From positions 1,426,001-1,490,000 of the forward strand of contig JADIYI010000008.1 in the NCBI GenBank assembly GCA_016705365.1: 64,000 bases of DNA, read 5' to 3'. The notes beneath the pieces are model-generated. The model ran no database searches. It was not told the origin of the DNA and saw only the letters and a program-made list of their open reading frames with translations. This document shows positions 25,864-35,812 of the stretch, piece by piece (positions within the stretch are counted from its first letter, which is position 1; every line of letters begins with the position of its first letter). Made by a program: the position numbers and the translations under genes. The stretch comes from Gammaproteobacteria bacterium. GTDB taxonomy: Bacteria; Pseudomonadota; Gammaproteobacteria; Pseudomonadales; UBA5518.

Positions 25864-28188
25864 ATGCGCTCGAAATCCATTCTCAGGAACCGCAATGCGC
25901 TGGCACTGGCGGTATCCACGGCATTGTTCGGAGCCGGCACGGTGGCGCTTGCGGCACCGGTGCTGGAAGAGATTATCGTCACCGCGCAGAAGCGCGAGCA
26001 GACGCTGCAGGACGTTCCGGTCGCGGTGTCCGCGTTCAGCGGTGAGTTCATTGCCGACGCCAATATCAGCGATATCCGCGGGCTGGTCGACCTGACACCC
26101 GGCTTCTACGGCAAGACCGAAGACAGCTTCATCGATGCGCTTTCGATTCGTGGCATCGTGACCAACGACTTCGGCATCGGCGGCGATCCCTCCATACCGG
26201 TGTTCACGGATGGTGTCTGGCAGGGCCGCAACGGTGGCGTGCAGATGAATTTCTATGACATCGAGCGGGTCGAGGTAGTAAAGGGGCCGCAGGCCACGCT
26301 GTTCGGACGCAATGCGATCGCCGGCGCGGTGAGTATCATCACCAACAAGCCGATTGACGAGTTCGAGGGTCGCATCAGCGGCGGGATTGCCGAATACGAT
26401 CATTTCGACGTGCACGGCATGGTCAATATTCCGCTCAGCGACAGCTGGTATTACCGTGGCAATATCCAGGGGCTCGACGAGGACGGCTGGCTCGAGAACC
26501 TGGCCGGTGGCGACGATCTCGGTTATCACCAGCAGGTATCGACGCGTCAGTCGCTGCGCTACGCCGGCGATGCGGTGGACGCGACCTTCACGGTGACCTA
26601 CGAGGATCGCGAGCAGGACCCGTCGGTATACTGGGATCCGGTGCTCGGCCTCGACAAGGACCAGGTGAACATCGATCTCGGCGACAAGGGCTTCGATGAG
26701 TCGGAGATCTTCGGTTTCACCGCAAACGTGCAGTGGGATCTGAACGAGGATTACACGGTCAGCTCGATCACCGGCTACAAGACCTACAAGTTCGACTACC
26801 TCGAGGACTACGACGCACGGCCCGAGCATATCAATGACTACCGCCAGAAGAACGACGTCGACTATTTCAGCCAGGAGTTGCGCCTCAACTTCTCCGGCGA
26901 CAGCGTGAACTGGTTCGTCGGTGCCGCGGCGTACGATGAAACCGTGGACGGCTATTTCGAATACCGTTATGGCGAGAGCGATCTGTGCCGCGCGATTGCG
27001 CGCACCCAGCCGCGCGGCGTCGGCGGTCCCGTCACCGGTTGTACCGATCCCTTGTTCGAGGCCTACTGGGGCTCCCCGATCGACCCGGCGCTGCTCGACG
27101 AGAACAAGAGCGAGGAGAGCTGGAACGATGTCGAGAGCAAGGGCTACTCGCTCTACGGTGACATGACCTGGAGCGTCACCGAGAAGCTCGACCTCACGCT
27201 CGGTGCACGCTGGAGCTATGACGAAAAGGACATGCGGACCCGCGTCGGCAAGAGCGGCGGTGCGCTCGGCAACAACTTCTCGTGGGAATACCACACCAAG
27301 GGCTATGTCGGCGACAACGACAACTGGGACGAGTTCACGCCTCGCGCGGCGCTGAATTACGAGCTGAACGAGCAGGTCTCGCTCTACGCCAACGTTGCCA
27401 CGGGTTACAAGTCCGGCGGTTTCGGTACCTTCGGCATCACGGTGCCGGATGCCGACGGCGACGGCAATCTCGATATCACCAACAGCGGCCAGGTGTCGGC
27501 GGCAAGCGTGCCGACCGCCTTCGATCCGGAAACCTCGACCAGCTATGAGGTCGGTGCCAAGACCCGGTTGCTCGATGACACCCTGCAGTTGAACATGGCT
27601 TATTTCATGTATACCTACGAAGACTTGCAACTGGTCTATTTCGACAATGGATCCTCGCTGGTCGCCAACCTCGGCGAGGCCGAGAACCACGGTGTCGAGG
27701 TGGATGCACGCTGGCTGATCGGCGAGCACTTCGAGGCGTTCATGGCCGGTTCGTGGATGGACTCCGAGATCACCGATGCCAAGGACATGGTCGCGAGCGG
27801 CGTGTGTTCGAACTGCGACGGCAAGAACATGCCGTTCGCGCCCGACTGGAGCGCGGCCCTGCACCTGACCTGGACCTACCCGATGTTCTGCGGCGAAGTG
27901 TTCGCGAAGAGCGAACTCTCCTACCAGGACACCATGTACAGCGATCTCGACAATATCCCGAGCATCGCGGTCGATTCGTGGGAGGAATGGAATTTCCGCG
28001 TGGGCTATGATGATGCCGCCGACTGGGGCGTCACGCTCTATGTCGAGAACGCCTTCGACGAGGAGTATTTCGAGCGTGGCTGGGCCAACGCGAACACCGT
28101 CAACAACGGCGGCTATGGTCTGACCAATACCCTGGTGTGGCCGGCCAAGCCGCGCACCGTCGGTGCCAGCGCCTACATGAACTTCTGA
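25864..28188 (+). CDS. TonB-dependent outer-membrane receptor (polyamine-cluster associated)
   Basis: 774 residues, start after AGGGGAAAAAC. Signal peptide ends near VALAA; the plug begins VLEEIIVTAQKREQTLQDVP with VAVSAFSGEFIADANISDIR, then GRNAIAGAVSIITNKPIDEF. The barrel ends in GASAYMNF with the C-terminal Phe required for outer-membrane assembly. Lying between a PuuD-like and a glutamine-synthetase-like gene in the same orientation, it probably imports the substrate of the pathway or an organic complex of it; this link is inferred from position only. It is the second receptor of this subfamily in the window, though only generally similar to the first. Confidence 0.9.
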   Translation: MRSKSILRNRNALALAVSTALFGAGTVALAAPVLEEIIVTAQKREQTLQDVPVAVSAFSGEFIADANISDIRGLVDLTPGFYGKTEDSFIDALSIRGIVTNDFGIGGDPSIPVFTDGVWQGRNGGVQMNFYDIERVEVVKGPQATLFGRNAIAGAVSIITNKPIDEFEGRISGGIAEYDHFDVHGMVNIPLSDSWYYRGNIQGLDEDGWLENLAGGDDLGYHQQVSTRQSLRYAGDAVDATFTVTYEDREQDPSVYWDPVLGLDKDQVNIDLGDKGFDESEIFGFTANVQWDLNEDYTVSSITGYKTYKFDYLEDYDARPEHINDYRQKNDVDYFSQELRLNFSGDSVNWFVGAAAYDETVDGYFEYRYGESDLCRAIARTQPRGVGGPVTGCTDPLFEAYWGSPIDPALLDENKSEESWNDVESKGYSLYGDMTWSVTEKLDLTLGARWSYDEKDMRTRVGKSGGALGNNFSWEYHTKGYVGDNDNWDEFTPRAALNYELNEQVSLYANVATGYKSGGFGTFGITVPDADGDGNLDITNSGQVSAASVPTAFDPETSTSYEVGAKTRLLDDTLQLNMAYFMYTYEDLQLVYFDNGSSLVANLGEAENHGVEVDARWLIGEHFEAFMAGSWMDSEITDAKDMVASGVCSNCDGKNMPFAPDWSAALHLTWTYPMFCGEVFAKSELSYQDTMYSDLDNIPSIAVDSWEEWNFRVGYDDAADWGVTLYVENAFDEEYFERGWANANTVNNGGYGLTNTLVWPAKPRTVGASAYMNF

Positions 28189-28212
28189 TCCCGGCTCGAA
28201 GGAGCGCCTGGG

Positions 28213-28263
28213 AATTGGGGTCAGAGTCATTTTTCTTCAAGAAAAATGACTCTGACCCCAATT
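28213..28263. repeat. Perfect 25-bp-arm palindrome, copy 2
   Basis: Left arm 28213-28237 starts AATTGGGGTCAGAGTCATTT; right arm 28239-28263 is its exact inverse around a single C. It shares the outer GGGGTCAGAGTCA core with copy 1 at 14911-14961, while the inner part (TTTTTCTT versus ATTAATT) differs. It lies 24 bases after the TonB receptor stop and 30 before the next gene in the same direction, so here it separates tandem, not convergent, genes. Confidence 0.9.
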
Positions 28264-28293
28264 TTTCCACCCGAATTCAACAGATAGACGCGC

Positions 28294-29637
28294 ATGAACA
28301 AGCTCAACGCCTTCCTCGACCTGCACCCCCATATCGAAACCTTCGAGGTGCTGTTGCCCGATATAAACGGGCACCTGCGTGGCAAGTGGGTGAGCCGCGA
28401 CAAGATGGCGAAGGTGTTCGAAGGTGGTTTCAAACTGCCGGTCTCGACCCTGGCTTTCGACATCTGGGGCCGTGATATCGGCAAGACCGTTTTTGACGAC
28501 GGCGATGCGGACGGCATCTGCCTCGCGGATGCGGACTCTCTGGCGCCGGTGCCGTGGCTGGCACGTCCCGCAGGGCAGGTGCTGGTGTCGATGGGCACGG
28601 TGCATGGCGAGTGCTATGACGGTGATCCGCGCGCGGTGCTGGCGAGCGTGCTGCAGCGTTATGCCCGGCTTGGTCTGTGCCCGGTGGTGGCCACCGAGCT
28701 CGAGTTCTACCTGTTCGCGCGCGAACGCAACGCCGATGGGACGCCACGCCACTCGCAGACCGCTCCCGGCGGGCGCGAGCTGCTCGGCGGTCAGACCTAT
28801 GGCATCGAGGCGATGCAGGACGTCGGTGTGCTGATGCATGCGGTGCGCGAGGCGGCCATTGCGCAGCGTATCCCGGTCGACACGCTGATCACCGAGGCCG
28901 CGCCCTCGCAGTTCGAGATCAACCTGTATCACCAGGAGGATGCGCTGCTGGCCTGCGATCAGGCGGTGATGCTCAAGCGCGCGATCAAGGGCGTGGCGCG
29001 CAACCATGGCCAGCTTGCCTCGTTCATGGCCAAACCGTTCGGTCACCTGGCCGGCAATGGCATGCATGTGCATTTCAGCCTGATCGATCGCAATGGCAAC
29101 AACGTGTTCGACAATAACACCGACGAGGGCAGCGAGCTGCTGCGTCATGCGGTGGCGGGTTGCCTGGCGAGCATGCCGGAAGCGATGGCCCTGTTTGCCC
29201 CCAACCACAATTCGTGGCGCCGGTTCCGCCTCGGCTCGCACGCGCCGCACGCTCCGACCTGGGGTTACGAGAACCGCACCACGGCGGTACGGATTCCGGG
29301 TGGCTCGCGCCGTGCCATCCGTCTCGAGCACCGGGTGTGCGGGGCCGACACCAATCCCTATCTTGCCGTTGCCGGCATACTCGCCGGCGCGCTGATGGGA
29401 ATCGAGCAACGGCTGCTGCCGCCGGCACCGGTGGTCGGCGATGCCTACAGCCAGTTTGCACCCGGTCTGCCGCGATTCTGGGCCGACGCGCTGCGGGCAT
29501 TCGAAAGGTCGGCGTTCGTCGGCGAGTATCTCGGTGAGGAAGTGCGCCGCATCTTCCTGATGTCGAAGTGGCAGGAACTCGAGGAGTTCATGTGTCATGT
29601 ACCGACCATGGAGTATGACGCTTACCTCGATCTGTAA
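28294..29637 (+). CDS. Glutamine synthetase family protein (gamma-glutamylpolyamine synthetase-like)
   Basis: 447 residues. Type I glutamine-synthetase fold: N-terminal beta-grasp with FEVLLPDINGHLRGKWVSRD, catalytic domain with ATELEFYLF (metal Glu), EAAPSQFEINLYH, FMAKPFGHLAGNGMHVHFSL, APNHNSWRRFR and the RRAIRLEHRVCGADTNPYLA tail region. The shortened adenylylation loop and N-terminus are those of PuuA/SpuI-type enzymes, which glutamylate putrescine or other amines, rather than GlnA. Consistent with the nearby SpuC-, PuuD- and permease-like genes. No strong ribosome site precedes the ATG. Confidence 0.87.
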   Translation: MNKLNAFLDLHPHIETFEVLLPDINGHLRGKWVSRDKMAKVFEGGFKLPVSTLAFDIWGRDIGKTVFDDGDADGICLADADSLAPVPWLARPAGQVLVSMGTVHGECYDGDPRAVLASVLQRYARLGLCPVVATELEFYLFARERNADGTPRHSQTAPGGRELLGGQTYGIEAMQDVGVLMHAVREAAIAQRIPVDTLITEAAPSQFEINLYHQEDALLACDQAVMLKRAIKGVARNHGQLASFMAKPFGHLAGNGMHVHFSLIDRNGNNVFDNNTDEGSELLRHAVAGCLASMPEAMALFAPNHNSWRRFRLGSHAPHAPTWGYENRTTAVRIPGGSRRAIRLEHRVCGADTNPYLAVAGILAGALMGIEQRLLPPAPVVGDAYSQFAPGLPRFWADALRAFERSAFVGEYLGEEVRRIFLMSKWQELEEFMCHVPTMEYDAYLDL

Positions 29638-29678
29638 ATCACGATGTTGTCTTCATTTTATTCATGCGGAGAGTTCCA

Positions 29679-30959
29679 ATGGTGGTGAATGGTTTGCGCG
29701 TGGCGTTGCTGCTCGTTCTTGGTTTCGCCACGCCGCTGTTGGCTGCGGATACGCTCATCAGTGCGGCGCGTCTGCTCGATGTGCGCAGCGGCAAGCTGCT
29801 CGACAGGCCGGTGCTGCTGGTCCGTGACGGACGGATCGTCGAAATCGCGCGCGACGGCGCCCGGCCCGCGGCGGCCGCGGATGCCACCGAGATCCGTCTG
29901 GATGGCATGACACTGCTGCCCGGTCTGATCGATATGCACACGCACCTCGATTCCGATCCGAGCTATGGCGGTTATAGCGGCCTGGAGTTCAGCGATCGCT
30001 TCTGGTCGGCGCTGATGGTGCCGAATGCCGGCAAGACCCTCGATGCCGGCTTTACCACGGTGCGCAACGTGGGCTCGGGCGACTGGAACGATGTGGGTCT
30101 GCGTCAGGCCATCGACGCCGGCAAGGTACGCGGTCCGCGGGTGGTGACGGCGGGCTACAGTTTCGGGTCCACCGGCGGGCACTGCGACGAAACCTTCTTT
30201 CCGCCGTCTTTCGATCGCAAGAGCCCGTTCAATGCCGACGGTCCCGACGAGGGGCGCAAGCGGGTACGCGAGTTGCGCAAGTATGGCGCTCAGGTGATCA
30301 AGATATGCGCCACCGGCGGGGTGTTTTCGCGCAATACCGAGCCGGGCCAGCAGCAGCTGAGTCTCGAGGAAATGCAGGCCATCGTCGCCGAGGCGCATAT
30401 GCAGGGCCTGAAGGTCGCCGCGCACGCTCACGGTGCTTCGGGCATCAGGGATGCGATCCGCGCTGGCGTCGACACCATCGAACACGCCAGCCTGATCGAT
30501 GACGAAGGCATACAGCTGGCAAAGAAACACGGTGCGTGGCTGTCGATGGATATCTACAACACCGAGTACACACAGTCCGAAGGCGCGAAGAACGGCGTGC
30601 TCGAGGACAACCTGCGCAAGGACCGCGAGATAGCGGAACTGCAGCGCGAGGGTTTTCGCAAGGCGCACGCCGCCGGTGTGAAAATGGTCTACGGCACCGA
30701 TTCCGGCGTCTACCCGCATGGCGACAACGGCAAGCAATTCCGCTACATGGTGCGCTACGGCATGACCCCGCTGGAGGCCATCCGTGCCGCGACCGTGAAT
30801 GCCGCCGAGGCGCTCGGGCGTGACGATGTCGGCGTGCTCGAGGCGGGGCGGTTTGCCGATATGGTGGCCGTGAACGGCGATCCGACCAGCGACGTGACCT
30901 TGCTCGAAACAATCCCGGTAGTCATCAAGGGCGGCGAGCTGAGCAGGGACACGCGCTGA
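29679..30959 (+). CDS. Exported amidohydrolase family protein
   Basis: 426 residues from ATG 29679 (GGAGAG site; an ATG five codons upstream overlaps that site). Signal peptide MVVNGLRVALLLVLGFATPL with cleavage near LAA. Metal-dependent amidohydrolase: LLPGLIDMHTHLDSD (HxH) near residue 80, lysine region GAQVIKICATGGVFSRN, AAHAHGASGIRDAIRAGVD, DTIEHASLIDD and metal Asp of MVYGTDSGVYPHG. It resembles imidazolonepropionase-like and Xaa-Pro/aryl dipeptidase-type exported enzymes. Substrate unknown; the neighbouring oligopeptide transporter (OPT) gene downstream supports a peptide or cyclic-imide role by context only. Confidence 0.87.
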   Translation: MVVNGLRVALLLVLGFATPLLAADTLISAARLLDVRSGKLLDRPVLLVRDGRIVEIARDGARPAAAADATEIRLDGMTLLPGLIDMHTHLDSDPSYGGYSGLEFSDRFWSALMVPNAGKTLDAGFTTVRNVGSGDWNDVGLRQAIDAGKVRGPRVVTAGYSFGSTGGHCDETFFPPSFDRKSPFNADGPDEGRKRVRELRKYGAQVIKICATGGVFSRNTEPGQQQLSLEEMQAIVAEAHMQGLKVAAHAHGASGIRDAIRAGVDTIEHASLIDDEGIQLAKKHGAWLSMDIYNTEYTQSEGAKNGVLEDNLRKDREIAELQREGFRKAHAAGVKMVYGTDSGVYPHGDNGKQFRYMVRYGMTPLEAIRAATVNAAEALGRDDVGVLEAGRFADMVAVNGDPTSDVTLLETIPVVIKGGELSRDTR

Positions 30960-31086
30960 AACAGTCTCCTGGCGTGGCAGCATTCCCCGTCAATGACATG
31001 GGCGAGCATTGCTTGGCCGGGTCACACGCCGCACGGACGCAATAAACGCGGGATCATTCCCGTCAGGAACAGAAAGCGGGCACCCC

Positions 31087-33063
31087 ATGGCGCTGCAACA
31101 GCTGAGCGAGGAGCAGGTACGCACCTGGAGCCGGGCGCAGAAAGACCAGTGGTGGTTTGACAATGTTTTCCGCGGCGACATGCCGCAACTGACCCTGCGC
31201 TCGGCGAGCACGGGCTTCCTGCTCGGTGGAATACTTGCGGCAACCGCGCTCTATATTGCCGGCAAGACCGGCATCTCGATCGGTGTCGGTCTGACTTCCG
31301 TGATACTCGCGTTCGCGCTGTTTCGCGCCCTTGCCGGAATCGGGCTGGTGCAGGACCTGAGCATCCTCGAGAACAATTGCACGCAATCGATCGCGACCGC
31401 CGCCGGCTACATGGTCACGCCGCTGGTATCGAGCCTGGCGGCCTACATGCTGGTTACCGGTGTGATCGTGCCGTGGTGGCAGATGATCATCTGGACCACC
31501 ACGATCTCGATTCTCGGGGTGCTGGTGGCATTTCCGATGAAACGGCGCTTCATCAACGAGGACCAGTTGCCGTTTCCGGAGGGTCGTGCCTGCGGCGTGG
31601 TGCTCGATTCGCTGTATACGGGGCACGCCGCCACCGGCATGTTCAAGGCCAGGCTGCTCGCCTTCAGTGCCGGGCTGAGCGCGATTTGCCAGCTGGTTGC
31701 CAGCGATGGCTGGATGAAGCTGCTGCAATTCAGGATCCTCGGCATGGACCGATGGGCCGGCATGGAGGAACCGTGGCATGTCATGGAGCGGCTCGATACC
31801 TATTACTACGAGGCGGCTGCGCGGTTGCATTGGTGGACACCGACCATCCTGGGCACCGATATACGCCAGCTGGGATTGCGCTTCACGCTCGATACCGCGA
31901 TGCTCGGCGTCGGTGGCCTGATGGGCATCCGTATTGCAACCAGCTGCATGCTGGGCGCCTTCATCAATTTTGCGGTGCTCGCGCCGCTGATGATCCAGCA
32001 CGGCGATATCAAGGCCTATACCGATTCCGCCGGGGTGCTGGTGCCGATCTCGCGCGGCGAGATCGTCAACCAGTGGTCGTTGTGGTGGGGCGTGGCGATG
32101 ATGGTGGTAGGGTCGATGGTCAGCCTGTTCGCCAGGCCGGAGATATTCGTCAATGCGTTCAGGTCGATGCGCAAGCGGGAAAGGACCGGGCCCGACGTGC
32201 TCGGTCATATCGAGCTGCCGTTGTGGCTGTCCTTCGTCGGGGTGCCGGTTTTCAGCGTGCTCGGCGCCGCGGCGACGCATTATTTCTTTGGCGTGCCCTG
32301 GTTGCTCGCTTTCGTGTCCTTGCCGCTGATCTTCCTGCTCACCGTCATCTGCACCAATTCGATGGCGCTGACCTCGTGGACACCAACCGGTGCGCTGTCC
32401 AAGATCACCCAGTTCTCGATGGGTGCGATCGATCGCGCCAATCCCGCCAGCAACCTGATCCCGGCGGGGATGACCGCGGAAATCGCTTCCAATGCCGCGA
32501 ACCTGCTGTCCGACATCAAGCCCGGCTACATGCTGGGTGCCAAGCCGCGGCAACAGGCGATCGGTCACGTGATCGGCATATTCGCCGGCTCGCTGTGCGC
32601 GACGCCGCTGTTTTTCCTGCTGTTCCTGCCGCCCGATGCAAACGGTGTGCGCTCGGTTTCGACGATGGTCTCGGACCAGTTCGCGATGCCGGCCGCGTTG
32701 CAGTGGAAGGGTGTTGCGGAACTGATCGCCAGGGGGCTGTCGGCGCTGCCGCAGAGCGCGGTGATCGCGATGTCGCTGGCCGCCGTCGCGGCGGTGGTGT
32801 TCGAAGTGCTGCGTATCCGCACCCGCGAGCGATTCCCGGTTTCCGCGGTGTCGGTGGGTCTGGGCGTCGTGCTGCCCCCGGAGTCCTGCCTGGCAATGTG
32901 GATGGGCGCGCTGCTTTTCTGGTGGATGGGCCGCAAGAAGCCGGCGCCCGGCACCCGTGCTCATGATTTCTGGGTGGAAGGTTGCGAACCGATCTGCGCG
33001 GGCCTGATTTCCGGCGCCGCACTGGTCGGGATCGGTAACGCGATCGTCAACGTGCTGATCTGA
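31087..33063 (+). CDS. OPT family oligopeptide transporter
   Basis: 658 residues with about 14-16 membrane segments; the start at MALQQLSEEQVRTWSRAQKD is chosen because the next upstream in-frame codons do not resemble the family. Signatures of the bacterial OPT branch: LTLRSASTGFLLGGILAATA, NNCTQSIATAAGYMVTP, PEGRACGVVLDSLYTG and LVPISRGEIVN. Members carry peptides or metal-chelate complexes driven by protons. It follows the exported amidohydrolase gene by 127 bases, which may supply its substrate. Confidence 0.87.
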   Translation: MALQQLSEEQVRTWSRAQKDQWWFDNVFRGDMPQLTLRSASTGFLLGGILAATALYIAGKTGISIGVGLTSVILAFALFRALAGIGLVQDLSILENNCTQSIATAAGYMVTPLVSSLAAYMLVTGVIVPWWQMIIWTTTISILGVLVAFPMKRRFINEDQLPFPEGRACGVVLDSLYTGHAATGMFKARLLAFSAGLSAICQLVASDGWMKLLQFRILGMDRWAGMEEPWHVMERLDTYYYEAAARLHWWTPTILGTDIRQLGLRFTLDTAMLGVGGLMGIRIATSCMLGAFINFAVLAPLMIQHGDIKAYTDSAGVLVPISRGEIVNQWSLWWGVAMMVVGSMVSLFARPEIFVNAFRSMRKRERTGPDVLGHIELPLWLSFVGVPVFSVLGAAATHYFFGVPWLLAFVSLPLIFLLTVICTNSMALTSWTPTGALSKITQFSMGAIDRANPASNLIPAGMTAEIASNAANLLSDIKPGYMLGAKPRQQAIGHVIGIFAGSLCATPLFFLLFLPPDANGVRSVSTMVSDQFAMPAALQWKGVAELIARGLSALPQSAVIAMSLAAVAAVVFEVLRIRTRERFPVSAVSVGLGVVLPPESCLAMWMGALLFWWMGRKKPAPGTRAHDFWVEGCEPICAGLISGAALVGIGNAIVNVLI

Positions 33064-33087
33064 GCGCGGTGCCCGGAAGGGGATTGG

Positions 33088-33122
33088 AACAGGGTGCTTG
33101 GCACGATGGCATGCGCCCTGTT
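33088..33122. terminator. Hairpin between convergent OPT and LuxR genes
   Basis: AACAGGGTGC (33088-33097) and GCGCCCTGTT (33113-33122) are inverted copies matching at 9 of 10 positions with a 15-base loop. There is no T-run. Its place between two convergent genes fits transcription termination. Confidence 0.4.
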
Positions 33123-33189
33123 GCTGCTCGACCCGGTTTCCGAAACCCTCGACCACGGCACCGCCAGACCAGCTGTGCGGTGCCGCCCG

Positions 33190-34017
33190 TCAGTGACTGA
33201 GGTATCCGGTCAGCGGATCGCCACCCTGGTAGCTGCCGAGCGCATCGATGAACAGGTGGAACAGCTCCGCCTGGGAGGACACGTCGAGCTTTGCGTAGCT
33301 GTGTTTGCGATGCAGCTTGACGGTTTCCGGCGAGATGCGCAGCCGTTCGGCGATCGACTTGGTCGAGTGCCCGCGCAACAGCAGCTGGATGACCTCGACT
33401 TCGCGATCGGTCAGGAAGTCGTGACCGAAAAACTTGAGCGCGGAGTCGAGCTGGGTATTGATCGCACGGCTGACGATGGCATCGTGTGGCGCCCAGTGAC
33501 GCCGCACGATAGCGGCGAACAGCGGTTCGAAATCCAGCAGACGACGGTGCTGCGCGGCGCTGATGCGTGACTGCTGTTCACGCACCCCCACTGACAGATG
33601 CACGCACATATCCGCGGTCGGCTCCAGCAGGTAGCCGATTTCGTCGCTGATGCCGGTGCGCGCATAGTGCAGGCGAAAATACTCGGAGGAGCGAAAAGCG
33701 GCTGGCGCGAGCTGTTTCAGACGATAGCATCCGGGCGCCACGCCGTCGGCGAAAGCGCGATAGAACGGGTCGAGCAGATAGGCGCCTTTCAGATACAGTT
33801 CGAGGTTGGCGGCACCTTCGAGTCCGGCGCTCTGGTCGTAGAGCAGTTCGGGTGGCTGGCCGCGGCGGTAGACCACCACCATGATGTCATTGGCCGGCAC
33901 CAGCACATGCAGCAGGGAGGCAAGGCGATCGACGAGGCGGGCGTTGCCGAGATGCCCGATGACATCGGCCAGCGCCTGGCCCAGCGCGGCATTGTCGAGT
34001 CTGCCTTCGCGCACCAT
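33190..34017 (-). CDS. LuxR family transcriptional regulator
   Basis: 275 residues from an ATG with GGAG just upstream; a GTG at 34089 is open but lacks a ribosome site. C-terminal HTH_LuxR: LTDREVEVIQLLLRGHSTKS, then IAERLRISPETVKLHRKHSY, both near residues 205-245. The N-terminal 190 residues form an uncharacterised sensor region with no receiver Asp and no recognisable autoinducer-binding Trp/Tyr/Asp set. It is of the group often called 'helix-turn-helix transcriptional regulator' beside transport genes. Convergent with OPT and divergent from fumC; targets are not evident. Confidence 0.85.
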   Translation of the reverse strand: MVREGRLDNAALGQALADVIGHLGNARLVDRLASLLHVLVPANDIMVVVYRRGQPPELLYDQSAGLEGAANLELYLKGAYLLDPFYRAFADGVAPGCYRLKQLAPAAFRSSEYFRLHYARTGISDEIGYLLEPTADMCVHLSVGVREQQSRISAAQHRRLLDFEPLFAAIVRRHWAPHDAIVSRAINTQLDSALKFFGHDFLTDREVEVIQLLLRGHSTKSIAERLRISPETVKLHRKHSYAKLDVSSQAELFHLFIDALGSYQGGDPLTGYLSH

Positions 34018-34151
34018 GATCTCCGTGAACGGGGCTTTTGCGGTATCGCGCAACGATAGTGCATTTCGCGGGGCTCGGCCATGCACCACGCGGTTGCAAT
34101 GGCGGGCAAGCGTGGTCTAATGCATCGGCAGCAGTTTGCGGGAGTAGCGCA

Positions 34152-35549
<1,398 letters not shown>

Positions 35550-35588
35550 ACCGGCCTCGCGCCGCGCCTTGCTGAAGGGTATCTGGAC

Positions 35589-35768
35589 ATGCAGTTGCAA
35601 CTGGCGTTCGAACTTCGCTCCCCCTCCTGCGGCGCTTCGCATCGCGAACGGTACGCCGGTGGTGTCCTGCTGCTGAACCCGTTGCTTGGTGGCATCGCAC
35701 CGCGTGAGGCCTGGAAGATGTTGCGCCTGTTCGAGCGCGAGGTGTTGCCGCATCTTCCGGTCCAATGA
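35589..35768 (+). pseudogene. Short frame resembling the C-terminus of a luciferase-like monooxygenase
   Basis: 59 codons beginning ATG CAG and ending TGA. The tail REAWKMLRLFEREVLPHLP resembles the last helix of LLM-class flavin-dependent oxidoreductases ('E-x-x-x-x-x-x-x-LFAREVMP'). The first 25 residues are not recognisable. The gap 35550-35812 holds nothing else. It could be a decayed gene end or a small translated frame (AAGGG about ten bases upstream). Low certainty. Confidence 0.35.
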
Positions 35769-35812
35769 GCGGCCGGCACTCCGTGGAGACGCAGCACGGT
35801 TGCTGCTCAGCC

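Noticed and set aside
33094..33570. Plus-strand frame overlapping the 3' end of the LuxR gene
   Set aside because: It is antisense to a well-supported regulator and shows no family features.
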